NCBI GenBank assembly: GCA_015061035.1 | Contig: SUXK01000004.1 | Coordinates: 62,001 to 126,000 of the forward strand | Direction: 5' to 3' | Origin: Bacteroidales bacterium | GTDB lineage: Bacteria > Bacteroidota > Bacteroidia > Bacteroidales > G3-4614 | DNA: 64,000 bases | Part shown: one piece after another, positions 27,004 to 34,740 of the stretch | Layout: each line of letters opens with the position of its first letter | Position numbering within the stretch: position 1 is the stretch's first letter | Notes under the pieces: model-generated | What the model saw: only the letters and a program-made list of their open reading frames with translations | What the model was told of the DNA's origin: nothing | The model's database searches: none | Made by a program: the position numbers and the translations under genes

Positions 27004-27038
27004 AACATGAGGTTGCTTTTTAGAAGCAACCTCATGTT
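27004..27038. terminator. Bidirectional terminator, etf operon / pst operon
   Basis: A perfect 15-bp stem, AACATGAGGTTGCTT against AAGCAACCTCATGTT, with a 5-base loop, between the converging acyl-CoA dehydrogenase and pstB genes. T/A-rich tails are present on both sides. Confidence 0.85.
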
Positions 27039-27080
27039 GTTTAAATATTTGATGTTTGTTTGATGGTAAAGATTGTAGAT

Positions 27081-27848
27081 CTAACCCATCTTTCCTGTCA
27101 GATATGCTTTTGTTCGCTCATCTATTGGGTTGGTAAACATTGTTTCTGTATCGTCATATTCAACCAATTCTCCCAAGTACATAAACATTGACTTGGATGA
27201 TATTCGCATTGCTTGCCCCATATTATGAGTTACTATTAGAATTGTTACCTCTTTCTGAAGTTCCTGCATCAACTCTTCAATGTGTGCTGTTGCTATTGGA
27301 TCGAGTGCCGAAGTTGGCTCATCCATAAGTAACACATCGGGTTTCATTGCCAATGCTCGGGCTATACACAATCTTTGTTGCTGACCTCCTGAAAGAAATG
27401 TGCCTTTCTTATTTAATACATCTTTTACTTCATCCCATAGTGCAACACTCTTTAAGCATCGTTCAACAGTTGCATCTTTCTCAGTTTTTGACAATCTTAT
27501 TCCATTGAGCGAATAACCCGAAAGTACATTGTTATAGATACTCATTGTAGGGAATGGAGCAGGACGCTGAAAAACCATTCCTACCCTACGGCGCACATCG
27601 ATAGGTTGCATTGATAGTATATTTTCTCCATTCAATAAGATTTCTCCATCAACACGAATATTAGGATAAAGGTTGTGCATAAGATTTACTGCACGCAATA
27701 GTGTGGATTTACCACATCCCGATGGGCCCATAATGGCCGTTATTGTATTTGGTTCAATGACTGCTGATACATATTTTACCGCCATTGTCTGCTTTGTGTA
27801 TGATACACATGTCTTCTTAAACTCGAGTATAGGTTTTACTGATTCCAT
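27081..27848 (-). CDS. pstB: Phosphate ABC transporter ATP-binding protein
   Basis: PstB is the ATPase of the high-affinity phosphate importer. The 255-residue protein has the Walker A motif GPSGCGKST (~41-49), FQRPAPFPTMSIYNNV (Q-loop), the signature LSGGQQQRLCIARAL, Walker B VLLMDEPTSALDP and the H-loop IVTHNMGQAMR, and ends with the PstB-typical TNPIDERTKAYLTGKMG. It overlaps the end of pstA by 13 bases. It is the last gene of the operon; no phoU follows. Confidence 0.97.
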   Translation of the reverse strand: MESVKPILEFKKTCVSYTKQTMAVKYVSAVIEPNTITAIMGPSGCGKSTLLRAVNLMHNLYPNIRVDGEILLNGENILSMQPIDVRRRVGMVFQRPAPFPTMSIYNNVLSGYSLNGIRLSKTEKDATVERCLKSVALWDEVKDVLNKKGTFLSGGQQQRLCIARALAMKPDVLLMDEPTSALDPIATAHIEELMQELQKEVTILIVTHNMGQAMRISSKSMFMYLGELVEYDDTETMFTNPIDERTKAYLTGKMG

Positions 27849-28702
27849 TTTTTTGCAAAATATTTAGCTGTAAGATTTAACGTAAGAACAAATAATAACA
27901 AGAATAGCGATGCTCCCCAAATAAGTTCCTGGAGATTAGGATCATTAAAGAACTCCCATATAAGTAATGGTACTGCTGATATTGGTTTGTCTATTGCATA
28001 ACGAATGAAAGAACATCCAAGTGCGGTAAACATAAGTGGGGCTGTTTCTCCTATTACTCGCGAAATAGCCAACAAAACTCCTGTAAATATTCCTCCAAAC
28101 GCAGCAGGAAGTTGTACTTTCAACATTACTCTTGCCCGATTACCTCCAAGTGCCAGTCCTGCCTCTTTTAACGATGCGGGTAATATCTTTAAGGTTTCTT
28201 CGGTTGAACGAATAATAAGTGGCAACATCATAATTATAAGTGCCACGCTTCCTGCTATTGCAGAGTAACCTTTCATTGGGACAACTACCCATATATAGAC
28301 TACTATACCAATAATTACAGATGGTGTTCCTTGTAGCAAATCGGTAAGATAACTTACAAACTTAGCAAATCGGCTCTTGCTATTCTCTGCTAAAAATGCT
28401 CCGCACAGAATACCTAATGGTACTGCAACTATAACTGCCATTGCAAGCATAATCATTGTTCCAATAATACCATTGGCTATACCTCCCGGTATGGGTTCGC
28501 CATTCTCAATAGCCTTCATTACCCTATATGCTGTTGGCGTTGGTTCTGTAAAGAAAGTCCATGAGAGTTGATCGTAGCCTCGTAGAAACACCTCTCCTAA
28601 TATGGCAAATAAAGGAACGGCTGTGAGGGCTGCTAATAAACATACAACCAACATCATTGCTTTATCCTTCGCCAAACGATTTTGAATTTTTAGTTTATCC
28701 AT
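27836..28702 (-). CDS. pstA: Phosphate ABC transporter permease PstA
   Basis: Inner-membrane permease of the Pst phosphate importer, 288 residues with six hydrophobic segments. The EAA-like coupling loop is seen in LPASLKEAGLALGGNRARVM, and PSVIIGIVVYIW and the GETAPLMFTALG region near residue 210 are typical of PstA. It follows pstC after two bases and overlaps pstB by 13 bases, so translation is likely coupled. Confidence 0.95.
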   Translation of the reverse strand: MDKLKIQNRLAKDKAMMLVVCLLAALTAVPLFAILGEVFLRGYDQLSWTFFTEPTPTAYRVMKAIENGEPIPGGIANGIIGTMIMLAMAVIVAVPLGILCGAFLAENSKSRFAKFVSYLTDLLQGTPSVIIGIVVYIWVVVPMKGYSAIAGSVALIIMMLPLIIRSTEETLKILPASLKEAGLALGGNRARVMLKVQLPAAFGGIFTGVLLAISRVIGETAPLMFTALGCSFIRYAIDKPISAVPLLIWEFFNDPNLQELIWGASLFLLLFVLTLNLTAKYFAKKWNQ

Positions 28703-28704
28703 AG

Positions 28705-29562
28705 TTATGATATTCTTGCTCGTTTAATCATTATTTTACCTATCAGATTGATAAATGCTGTTATCAGAAACAGTATTAAGCCTATGGCTATTAGTGATGA
28801 GAGTTTCAAGTCATCTGCCTCGCCAAATTGATTAGCTATAATAGATGCCATAGAGTTTCCTGTTGAGGTAATTGATTCGGGAATACTATTTGTATTTCCA
28901 ATGAGCATTGTTACTGTCATTGTCTCTCCTAACGCTCTACCAATAGCCAAAATATATGATGAAAATATTCCTGAACCTGCAACTGGGAAGACAACCTTTC
29001 TGATAACTTCGGCTCGTGTTGCTCCAAGACTGTAGGCTCCTTCCTTCAAGTCGTTAGGTACCATCTTGATAAATTCGGCACTTAGTGAGGCTGCGTATGG
29101 TACTATCATAATTGCTAATACCAACGACGCTGTTAGAATACCTGAACCTTGTGGCGATATATTGAGAACCATAATAATAGGTCGTAATGTATAGAAGCCC
29201 CATAAGCCATAAATAATAGATGGAATACCAGCCAACAAATCTGTTACAGTACTCAGTATGGCTGCAATACGTGTTCCTTTGAAATACTCACCAACGAACA
29301 GTGCTACTGGCAGTGAAAAAGGGATACAAAAAATAAGTGCCAATAGGGTTGTCATTAGTGTTCCTGTAATGAATGGCAACGCACCATACTGCTCTGCCCC
29401 CTCAGTATAACTCCACTCTGAAGAGGTCAGAAACTTAAAGAATCCGAAATGTTCAAACGCCTGATATGCGTCTGTGACGAGGGCGTAAATTACACCCCCG
29501 CACACAGTTGGTATTATTAGTGCTGTTGCAAATAATATAACTTTATATATTTTATCGTTCAT
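28705..29562 (-). CDS. pstC: Phosphate ABC transporter permease PstC
   Basis: Partner permease of PstA, 285 residues with six predicted membrane segments. Typical features are FLTSSEWSYTEGAEQYGALPF in the first periplasmic loop (split at residue ~55), TDLLAGIPSIIYGLWGFY, the coupling loop VPNDLKEGAYSLGATRAEV and GRALGETMTVTMLIGN. It follows pstS by 12 bases. Confidence 0.95.
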   Translation of the reverse strand: MNDKIYKVILFATALIIPTVCGGVIYALVTDAYQAFEHFGFFKFLTSSEWSYTEGAEQYGALPFITGTLMTTLLALIFCIPFSLPVALFVGEYFKGTRIAAILSTVTDLLAGIPSIIYGLWGFYTLRPIIMVLNISPQGSGILTASLVLAIMIVPYAASLSAEFIKMVPNDLKEGAYSLGATRAEVIRKVVFPVAGSGIFSSYILAIGRALGETMTVTMLIGNTNSIPESITSTGNSMASIIANQFGEADDLKLSSLIAIGLILFLITAFINLIGKIMIKRARIS

Positions 29563-29574
29563 AGTATTTTGTTA

Positions 29575-30633
29575 TTACCATATTGCCTCACCATTAAAGG
29601 TTATACTCTTTAAATTGGTCATACTTAATTCCTTTGCTTTTACTGGTAGCGGAGCATAATGTACCTCAGAGGTTATACTTTGTGCTTCATCTGAAAGAAT
29701 ATATTTTAACAGGTCGAGCGTTGCCTCTGCTTGTTCCTTTGTACGATCTGAATAGTTTTGTTCTTTATAGATTACTATCCATGTAAATGTTGATATTGGA
29801 TATGCTCCAACTGCATCAGAATTGGTAATTGAACAACGTGTATCATTTGGTATCTCGCCCGATGCCGCTGCCGAAATTGTAGTTGGTGAAGGTAGTACAA
29901 ATTCGCCTCTTGCGTTTTCAATGTGTGCATATGGAATCTTCTGGGCAAAAGCATATTCTGACCCTACATATCCAATAGTATTTTTTGTCTGTTTAATAAC
30001 TCCTGCTACACCGGGATTACCCTTTGCTGCCTGTCCTGAAGGGAAGTTTACAGACTTGCCTGTTCCATAGTTGCTTGCCCACTTTGGACTGACTTTTGAG
30101 AGATAATCGGTAAATACGAATGTTGTTCCTGAACCATCTGAACGAAATACTGGAATTATAGATTCATTGGGAAGTTTTGCATCAGGGTTGAGAGCAACTA
30201 TACGTTCGTCATTCCACATCTTTATCTCTCCTGCAAAGATGTCGGCTATAATCTCGCCTGATAGTTTTAGGTCTTCTACACCCTCAAGATTGTATGCTAA
30301 AACAACTGCTCCCATACAAGTTGGTATATGAACAACTGGTGCCATTTCTGCCATCTCTTTATCTGAAAGGAACGCATCACTTCCTGCAAAATCTACAATC
30401 TTATCTCGCAGATTACGCACTCCTCCTCCTGAACCAATACCTCCGTACGCCACTTGATCGCCACTTACTTGAACAAAGTTCTCAAACACTACGTTATAGA
30501 AAGGAAGAGGGAATGTTGCTCCTGCTCCAGATAATTCCTGTGCCTCACGAGCACCACTTTTTGTACTACTGCCACATGCTGTAAATGCTAAAACTATGGC
30601 TAATGTTAATAGATTTTTTAAAGTCTTCTTCAT
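29575..30633 (-). CDS. pstS: Phosphate-binding lipoprotein PstS
   Basis: Periplasmic phosphate-binding component of the Pst system, 352 residues. The N terminus MKKTLKNLLTLAIVLAFTAC is a lipoprotein signal with the lipobox cysteine C20. The mature protein shows PstS motifs: GAGATFPLPFYNVVF, QVAYGGIGSGGGVRNL, FAGSDAFLS, FRSDGSGTTFVFTDYLS (phosphate ligands Ser/Asp/Ser/Gly/Thr) and GNPGVAGVIKQTKNTIGYVG. It follows the porin gene by 29 bases on the same strand. Confidence 0.96.
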   Translation of the reverse strand: MKKTLKNLLTLAIVLAFTACGSSTKSGAREAQELSGAGATFPLPFYNVVFENFVQVSGDQVAYGGIGSGGGVRNLRDKIVDFAGSDAFLSDKEMAEMAPVVHIPTCMGAVVLAYNLEGVEDLKLSGEIIADIFAGEIKMWNDERIVALNPDAKLPNESIIPVFRSDGSGTTFVFTDYLSKVSPKWASNYGTGKSVNFPSGQAAKGNPGVAGVIKQTKNTIGYVGSEYAFAQKIPYAHIENARGEFVLPSPTTISAAASGEIPNDTRCSITNSDAVGAYPISTFTWIVIYKEQNYSDRTKEQAEATLDLLKYILSDEAQSITSEVHYAPLPVKAKELSMTNLKSITFNGEAIW

Positions 30634-30662
30634 AATAATTTATTTTTGATTTGTTTATATTT

Positions 30663-31715
30663 TTATAATCCAAAATAGCAACTTATATAACCCATATACT
30701 TATTTTCTCCTTGTGCTTTGGGTATATCCATTCTGAAGTTTGGTGCAATTTTCACGTATTTACAGGGAACGATTTCAAGTCCTGCCATTACCATAGATTT
30801 ATCTTCAGCGGTGTTCCAGCGGTTATTAGAGGTTAGAAGATCGTAACGAGCATATATGTTTACTAATTTATGCACCTTTGCAGTTCCATATACTGAACAT
30901 CCTAACTTATTTGCACTCTTTTTGTTTCCTGAATTTTGAATCATATTGAACTCTCCTGCAAGAGAGAATTTGTCATTTTTGTAACCTACAAATGCTGCAT
31001 AATTTGCTATATCGCTTTTTCCTGATTCTGATGCGTCATTAAATCCTCCGTATAATCTAATCTTTAAATTTTCAATGGGTGTAAATGTTAAACCAAGTCC
31101 ATATAGTAGTCCTTTATTTGTTTGGAATTTTTTATAGCCTTCTCCATTTACTATTATAGCATCTGCTGTGAAATAATTTGTGAATTTATATGATGCTGAT
31201 ATTCCTAAATCGGCACTACTTCCAAATTTATACTCATCCTGATACGATTTCATTATATAACGATAGCCCCAAAATTTCTCTTGCATATTGAACTGGGTGG
31301 TTGAAATCATACCTCCGTTGATTGTAAAATTTCCTTTAGTCCAACTGATTTGTGCATTTTTTATATACGCTACATAGTTATAATCATCTATCGCTGATGG
31401 TTTTCCAAAATCAACTACTCCTTTAATTTTTATTCCATTGTTAAAAGAGTATTCATAACCTAAATAGGTTCTGTCAAGTGCAAAACCTAATTTGGTATCG
31501 CCACCTTTTGATTGTAGATTAAAGTTTGCAAACGCTTGTAAAATTACTTTTCCTTCGCCTTTTTTCTCTTTGCATTTTTTTAATACCGAAGATAACGTAT
31601 CAGCGTTTTGTTCTACTAATTGATTTGTGTCTCTCTCTGACTGTTGTTGTGCTCTCATTGGAGTACATAGAATGGCAAGTATTGCCATCATCAACAAATT
31701 TCCTTTTAATTTCAT
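30663..31715 (-). CDS. Outer-membrane porin, phosphate-selective O/P type
   Basis: A 350-residue outer-membrane beta-barrel with a signal peptide (MKLKGNLLMMAILAILCTPMRA), a polar linker (~25-55) and alternating amphipathic strands ending in the aromatic GYISCYFGL, a typical barrel terminus. Strands such as NGIKIKGVVDFGKPSAIDD, FWGYRYIMKSYQDEYKFG and LRLYGGFND-like segments fit the porin O/P family that carries phosphate or polyphosphate. It is the first gene of the pst operon, with a putative Pho-box-like promoter, which supports a role as the outer-membrane phosphate entry route. Specificity is inferred from context. Confidence 0.8.
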   Translation of the reverse strand: MKLKGNLLMMAILAILCTPMRAQQQSERDTNQLVEQNADTLSSVLKKCKEKKGEGKVILQAFANFNLQSKGGDTKLGFALDRTYLGYEYSFNNGIKIKGVVDFGKPSAIDDYNYVAYIKNAQISWTKGNFTINGGMISTTQFNMQEKFWGYRYIMKSYQDEYKFGSSADLGISASYKFTNYFTADAIIVNGEGYKKFQTNKGLLYGLGLTFTPIENLKIRLYGGFNDASESGKSDIANYAAFVGYKNDKFSLAGEFNMIQNSGNKKSANKLGCSVYGTAKVHKLVNIYARYDLLTSNNRWNTAEDKSMVMAGLEIVPCKYVKIAPNFRMDIPKAQGENKYMGYISCYFGL

Positions 31716-31740
31716 TATCGTAATTTTTAAATTGACACAG

Positions 31741-31778
31741 CAAAGGTATCTTGAGAATATTTCAGAAATGTTTCAAAA
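31741..31778 (-). promoter_or_regulatory. Promoter and candidate Pho-box-like 11-bp direct repeats for porin-pst operon
   Basis: On the minus strand TTTTGAAACAT (31778-31768) is followed immediately by TTCTGAAATAT (31767-31757), an 11-bp direct repeat with a weaker third unit to 31746. The -7 box TACCTTTG lies at 31748-31741. The repeats include the nearest TTTG and cover the -33 region. PhoB-family regulators bind 11-bp-spaced direct repeats, and the divergent gene encodes such a regulator. Binding is inferred. Confidence 0.5.
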
Positions 31779-31869
31779 TAATTAGGGTTTGATTAAATCG
31801 TAAATTCAATAAATTGTTACATTTTTATTAAATCTGATTATTAGGTGTAGAAGATTAAATAAATCTCTA

Positions 31870-31877
31870 TATTTTTG
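31870..31877 (+). promoter_or_regulatory. -7 box (TATTTTTG) for two-component operon
   Basis: TATTTTTG matches TAnnTTTG, 26 bases before the response-regulator ATG. It is divergent from the porin promoter ~120 bases away. Confidence 0.5.
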
Positions 31878-31902
31878 TAGCATAATTTTATTAATAAAGA
31901 GT

Positions 31903-32604
31903 ATGGCTACAAATCGTATATTGATAGTTGATGACGAAGAGACTCTATGCGAAGTTCTGAAGTTAAATCTTGAAAATGAGGGCTATGACGTGGATATTGC
32001 TTATAGTGCAGAACAGGCCTTAACTTTCAATTTACAGTCGTATTCTCTTATTCTTCTTGATATTATGATGGGGGAAATCAGTGGTATAAAAATGGCTAAA
32101 ATGTTAAAAGCCGATTTAAATACTTCTGAGATTCCTATAATTTTTTGTACAGCACGAGATAGTGAAGATGATATGATTATGGGGTTAAATCTTGGTGCAG
32201 ATGATTATATTGTGAAGCCTTATACTATTAGAAATGTTATTGCCCGTGTAAAGAGTGTTTTACGTAGAACATCTTCTACTAAAAATATTAGTAATAACTT
32301 TATTGAAAAAAATAACATACTACAAGTTGAAGGATTAACTCTTGATTTGGGTTTTAAACGTTGCTTAGTAAATGGGACTGAGGTTAAACTTGCAAAAAAA
32401 GAGTTTGAATTATTGGCTTATTTAATACGCCACAGAGGTGAAATTTGCTCTCGAGAGCAGATTTTAAGTAGAGTTTGGAGTGATGAGGTGATAGTGCTTG
32501 ACCGCACTATTGATGTGAACATTACTCGACTACGCTCAAAAATTGGTGAATATGGTTCTTATATAGTTACTCGTTCTGGTTTTGGTTATGGCTTCCGCAA
32601 CTAA
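31903..32604 (+). CDS. PhoB-like response regulator (OmpR family)
   Basis: A 233-residue DNA-binding response regulator. The receiver domain (1-~120) has the acidic pair D10/D11, phosphoacceptor D53 (LILLDIMM), the TA switch in FCTARD and K105 in YIVKPYT. The C-terminal winged-helix domain (~140-233) shows KKEFELLAYLIRHRGEICSREQ and DRTIDVNITRLRSKIG. It is divergently paired with the pst operon and overlaps its kinase gene, so it is probably the phosphate-starvation regulator; an RprY-type role cannot be excluded. Confidence 0.88.
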   Translation: MATNRILIVDDEETLCEVLKLNLENEGYDVDIAYSAEQALTFNLQSYSLILLDIMMGEISGIKMAKMLKADLNTSEIPIIFCTARDSEDDMIMGLNLGADDYIVKPYTIRNVIARVKSVLRRTSSTKNISNNFIEKNNILQVEGLTLDLGFKRCLVNGTEVKLAKKEFELLAYLIRHRGEICSREQILSRVWSDEVIVLDRTIDVNITRLRSKIGEYGSYIVTRSGFGYGFRN

Positions 32605-33886
32605 ATTATCTTTTCATAAACAACTCTTTTTGCAACTCATTATTTTTTCGTGGGTTATGGTGGTATGCTTTATTGGCTACCAATATATAAGAGAAAAGGA
32701 GTATAAGTCAGAGTTCCTGAATGCTCAACTGCAACAATACAACAGACATCTTTTAGTTGCTATTGAAGATGGTAAAGATTACAATGAATATATAAATAGC
32801 CACGAAAAACCTTTTAACGATCTTAGAATAACTCTTATAACCAAGTCTGGCGCAGTAATATACGACAATACAATTTCTACCGACTCTCTTGATAATCACC
32901 TTAATAGACCCGAAATTACTGATGCTTTACATAAAGGCTCAGGGTACCATATAGGTCGACAGTCAACAAGTGATGGTAGAGAATATTTCTACTCTGCTAC
33001 ATATGGCGAAAGAGTTATCGTTCGTACGGCTATACCCTATTCTAACACTTTACAGGACTTATTGGCTACAGATTGGTCGTTTTTAGTTGTTATGATTTCT
33101 ATTGCATTATTAATGAGTGTGATAGCATATTTCTCTACTCGTAAGCTCGGTAAAGATATTGAACGTGTGAATAGGTATGAGGCAGAACAAGAGAGTACTC
33201 GCATTAAACGACAACTCACAAACAATATCAATCATGAATTAAAAACGCCTGTGGCTTCGATACAGGTTTGCCTTGAAACCTTGCTATCGGGTATTAGTTT
33301 AAGCAATGAAAAAAGACAGGAGTTAATAGGTAGATGCTACTCCAATAATGTGCGTCTTCGCAGATTACTTGATGATGTCTCTCTTATTACACGAATGGAG
33401 GACGGGAGTGCTTTTATAAATAAAGAACCCATTATTCTAAACGATATAATAAATGAGATTGGCAAGGAGTTGGATATTTTACCTGATGAAGAAGGAATAA
33501 CTCTTCATTCAAATTTCAGTAGCGAGGTTCGCATTAATGGAAATCTTTCTCTTATTGGCTCTATCTTCCGTAACTTAACCGAAAATGCTATTGCTTATTC
33601 GGAAGGTAAAAATATCTATATATCATTGATTGAGAACAATGATAAAATGTGCCATATTAGATTTGAGGATGATGGCAAGGGTGTTAATGATGAAGAACTG
33701 CCACATCTGTTTGAACGATTCTATCGTGTTGATAAAGGTAGATCTCGCAAGAAGGGTGGAACTGGTCTAGGACTTGCGATAGTTAAACACGCTGTTCAAT
33801 TTCATGGAGGAAGAATTAGTGTTTGCAATAGACCTGATGGAGGATTGAGATTTGATTTTACCTTATGCAAGCAAAGTAACGTGTAA
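32588..33886 (+). CDS. PhoR-like sensor histidine kinase
   Basis: Membrane sensor kinase partnering the upstream regulator. From the ATG at 32588 (an in-frame TTG lies six bases earlier) it has ~432 residues: TM1 at ~13-33, a periplasmic sensor of ~125 residues, TM2 at ~163-183, a HisKA domain with the phosphoacceptor in NNINHELKTPVAS (H216), and an ATPase domain with NLTENAIAYSEG (N box), FEDDGKGVNDEEL (G1) and GGTGLGLAIVKHAV (G2). The start overlaps the regulator's 3' end by 17 bases, implying translational coupling. A phosphate role is inferred from the adjoining pst operon. Confidence 0.88.
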   Translation: MASATKLSFHKQLFLQLIIFSWVMVVCFIGYQYIREKEYKSEFLNAQLQQYNRHLLVAIEDGKDYNEYINSHEKPFNDLRITLITKSGAVIYDNTISTDSLDNHLNRPEITDALHKGSGYHIGRQSTSDGREYFYSATYGERVIVRTAIPYSNTLQDLLATDWSFLVVMISIALLMSVIAYFSTRKLGKDIERVNRYEAEQESTRIKRQLTNNINHELKTPVASIQVCLETLLSGISLSNEKRQELIGRCYSNNVRLRRLLDDVSLITRMEDGSAFINKEPIILNDIINEIGKELDILPDEEGITLHSNFSSEVRINGNLSLIGSIFRNLTENAIAYSEGKNIYISLIENNDKMCHIRFEDDGKGVNDEELPHLFERFYRVDKGRSRKKGGTGLGLAIVKHAVQFHGGRISVCNRPDGGLRFDFTLCKQSNV

Positions 33887-33912
33887 TATCTCGCTCATAC
33901 ATTATTTGCAAT

Positions 33913-34072
33913 AAACTGCAAAATACTTCCGCTTGATGTAAAATATTAATGCTTACTTTGTATTTTGCTCGCTTAATCGTATTTTTGCAGTAGAAACTGC
34001 TGCGAAAATACTACCGCTCACTGTAAAATATTAAAGCATGCTTTATATTTTGCTCGCTTAATCGTATTTTTG
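33913..34072 (+). repeat. Tandem ~85-bp intergenic duplication carrying two promoters, upstream of ruvA
   Basis: Two imperfect copies of a ~81-85-base unit. Both start at AAACTGC (33913 and 33994), share TGTAAAATATTAA, and end in a near-identical block of ~27 bases beginning TATTTTGCTCGCTTAATCG (33961 and 34046). Each block ends in a -7 box TATTTTTG (33980-33987, 34065-34072). The first has TTTG at 33957-33960 with a 19-base spacer, and the second has TTTA at the equivalent position. The result is two tandem promoters before ruvA-sprA. Confidence 0.75.
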
Positions 34073-34110
34073 TAAAGTGATTAAATATTATCAAATAATT
34101 ACAAAAAATT

Positions 34111-34692
34111 ATGATTGAATATCTTAAAGGTAAGATTACCGAAATAACCCCTGCTAATGCTGTTATTGAGTGCTATGGCGTGGGATACGATGTTAATATT
34201 TCGCTTACTTCATACTCTCTTTTAAAAGAGGGCGAAGAGTGTAAACTATATATTTATGAGGCCATTAGAGAGGATGCACATCTGCTATATGGCTTTGTAA
34301 AAAAACAAGAGAGAGAGTTGTTTATTTTACTAATCTCTGTATCTGGTGTTGGTCCTAATACTGCACGTATTATTTTATCTTCTTTTACCCCCTCAGAATT
34401 GGAAAATGTAATTGCCTCTGGTAATGTTGGTTTGCTCAAAAATGTGAAGGGAATTGGCACAAAAACAGCAGAAAGAATAATTGTTGACCTTAAAGATAAA
34501 ATAAAAGTGGGTGATTCTACGTTTATTATAGGTACGCGTGAAGAGCAAGAGGTTCAAGAGGAGACTATCGCTGCTTTGGTTATGTTGGGGTATCCCCAAC
34601 CTGCCGCAAAAAAAGTGGTGCAAAAAATCTCAAAAGAGAACCCTACCTACAAAGTGGAAGAACTTATTAAGGCGGCATTAAAAGCCTTATAA
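34111..34692 (+). CDS. ruvA: Holliday junction DNA helicase subunit RuvA
   Basis: RuvA binds four-way junctions and loads the RuvB branch-migration motor. The 193-residue protein has the N-terminal OB domain ([29 protein letters not shown]), the helix-hairpin-helix region ([38 protein letters not shown]) and the short C-terminal RuvB-contact domain ([21 protein letters not shown]). Its length is normal. sprA follows after 48 bases, a common order in Bacteroidota, so the two are probably cotranscribed from the duplicated promoters. Confidence 0.96.
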   Translation: MIEYLKGKITEITPANAVIECYGVGYDVNISLTSYSLLKEGEECKLYIYEAIREDAHLLYGFVKKQERELFILLISVSGVGPNTARIILSSFTPSELENVIASGNVGLLKNVKGIGTKTAERIIVDLKDKIKVGDSTFIIGTREEQEVQEETIAALVMLGYPQPAAKKVVQKISKENPTYKVEELIKAALKAL

Positions 34693-34740
34693 ACAACCGG
34701 TTCCACTTTTGTAGCAATTAACAAAAGAGGTGCGGTTTTA

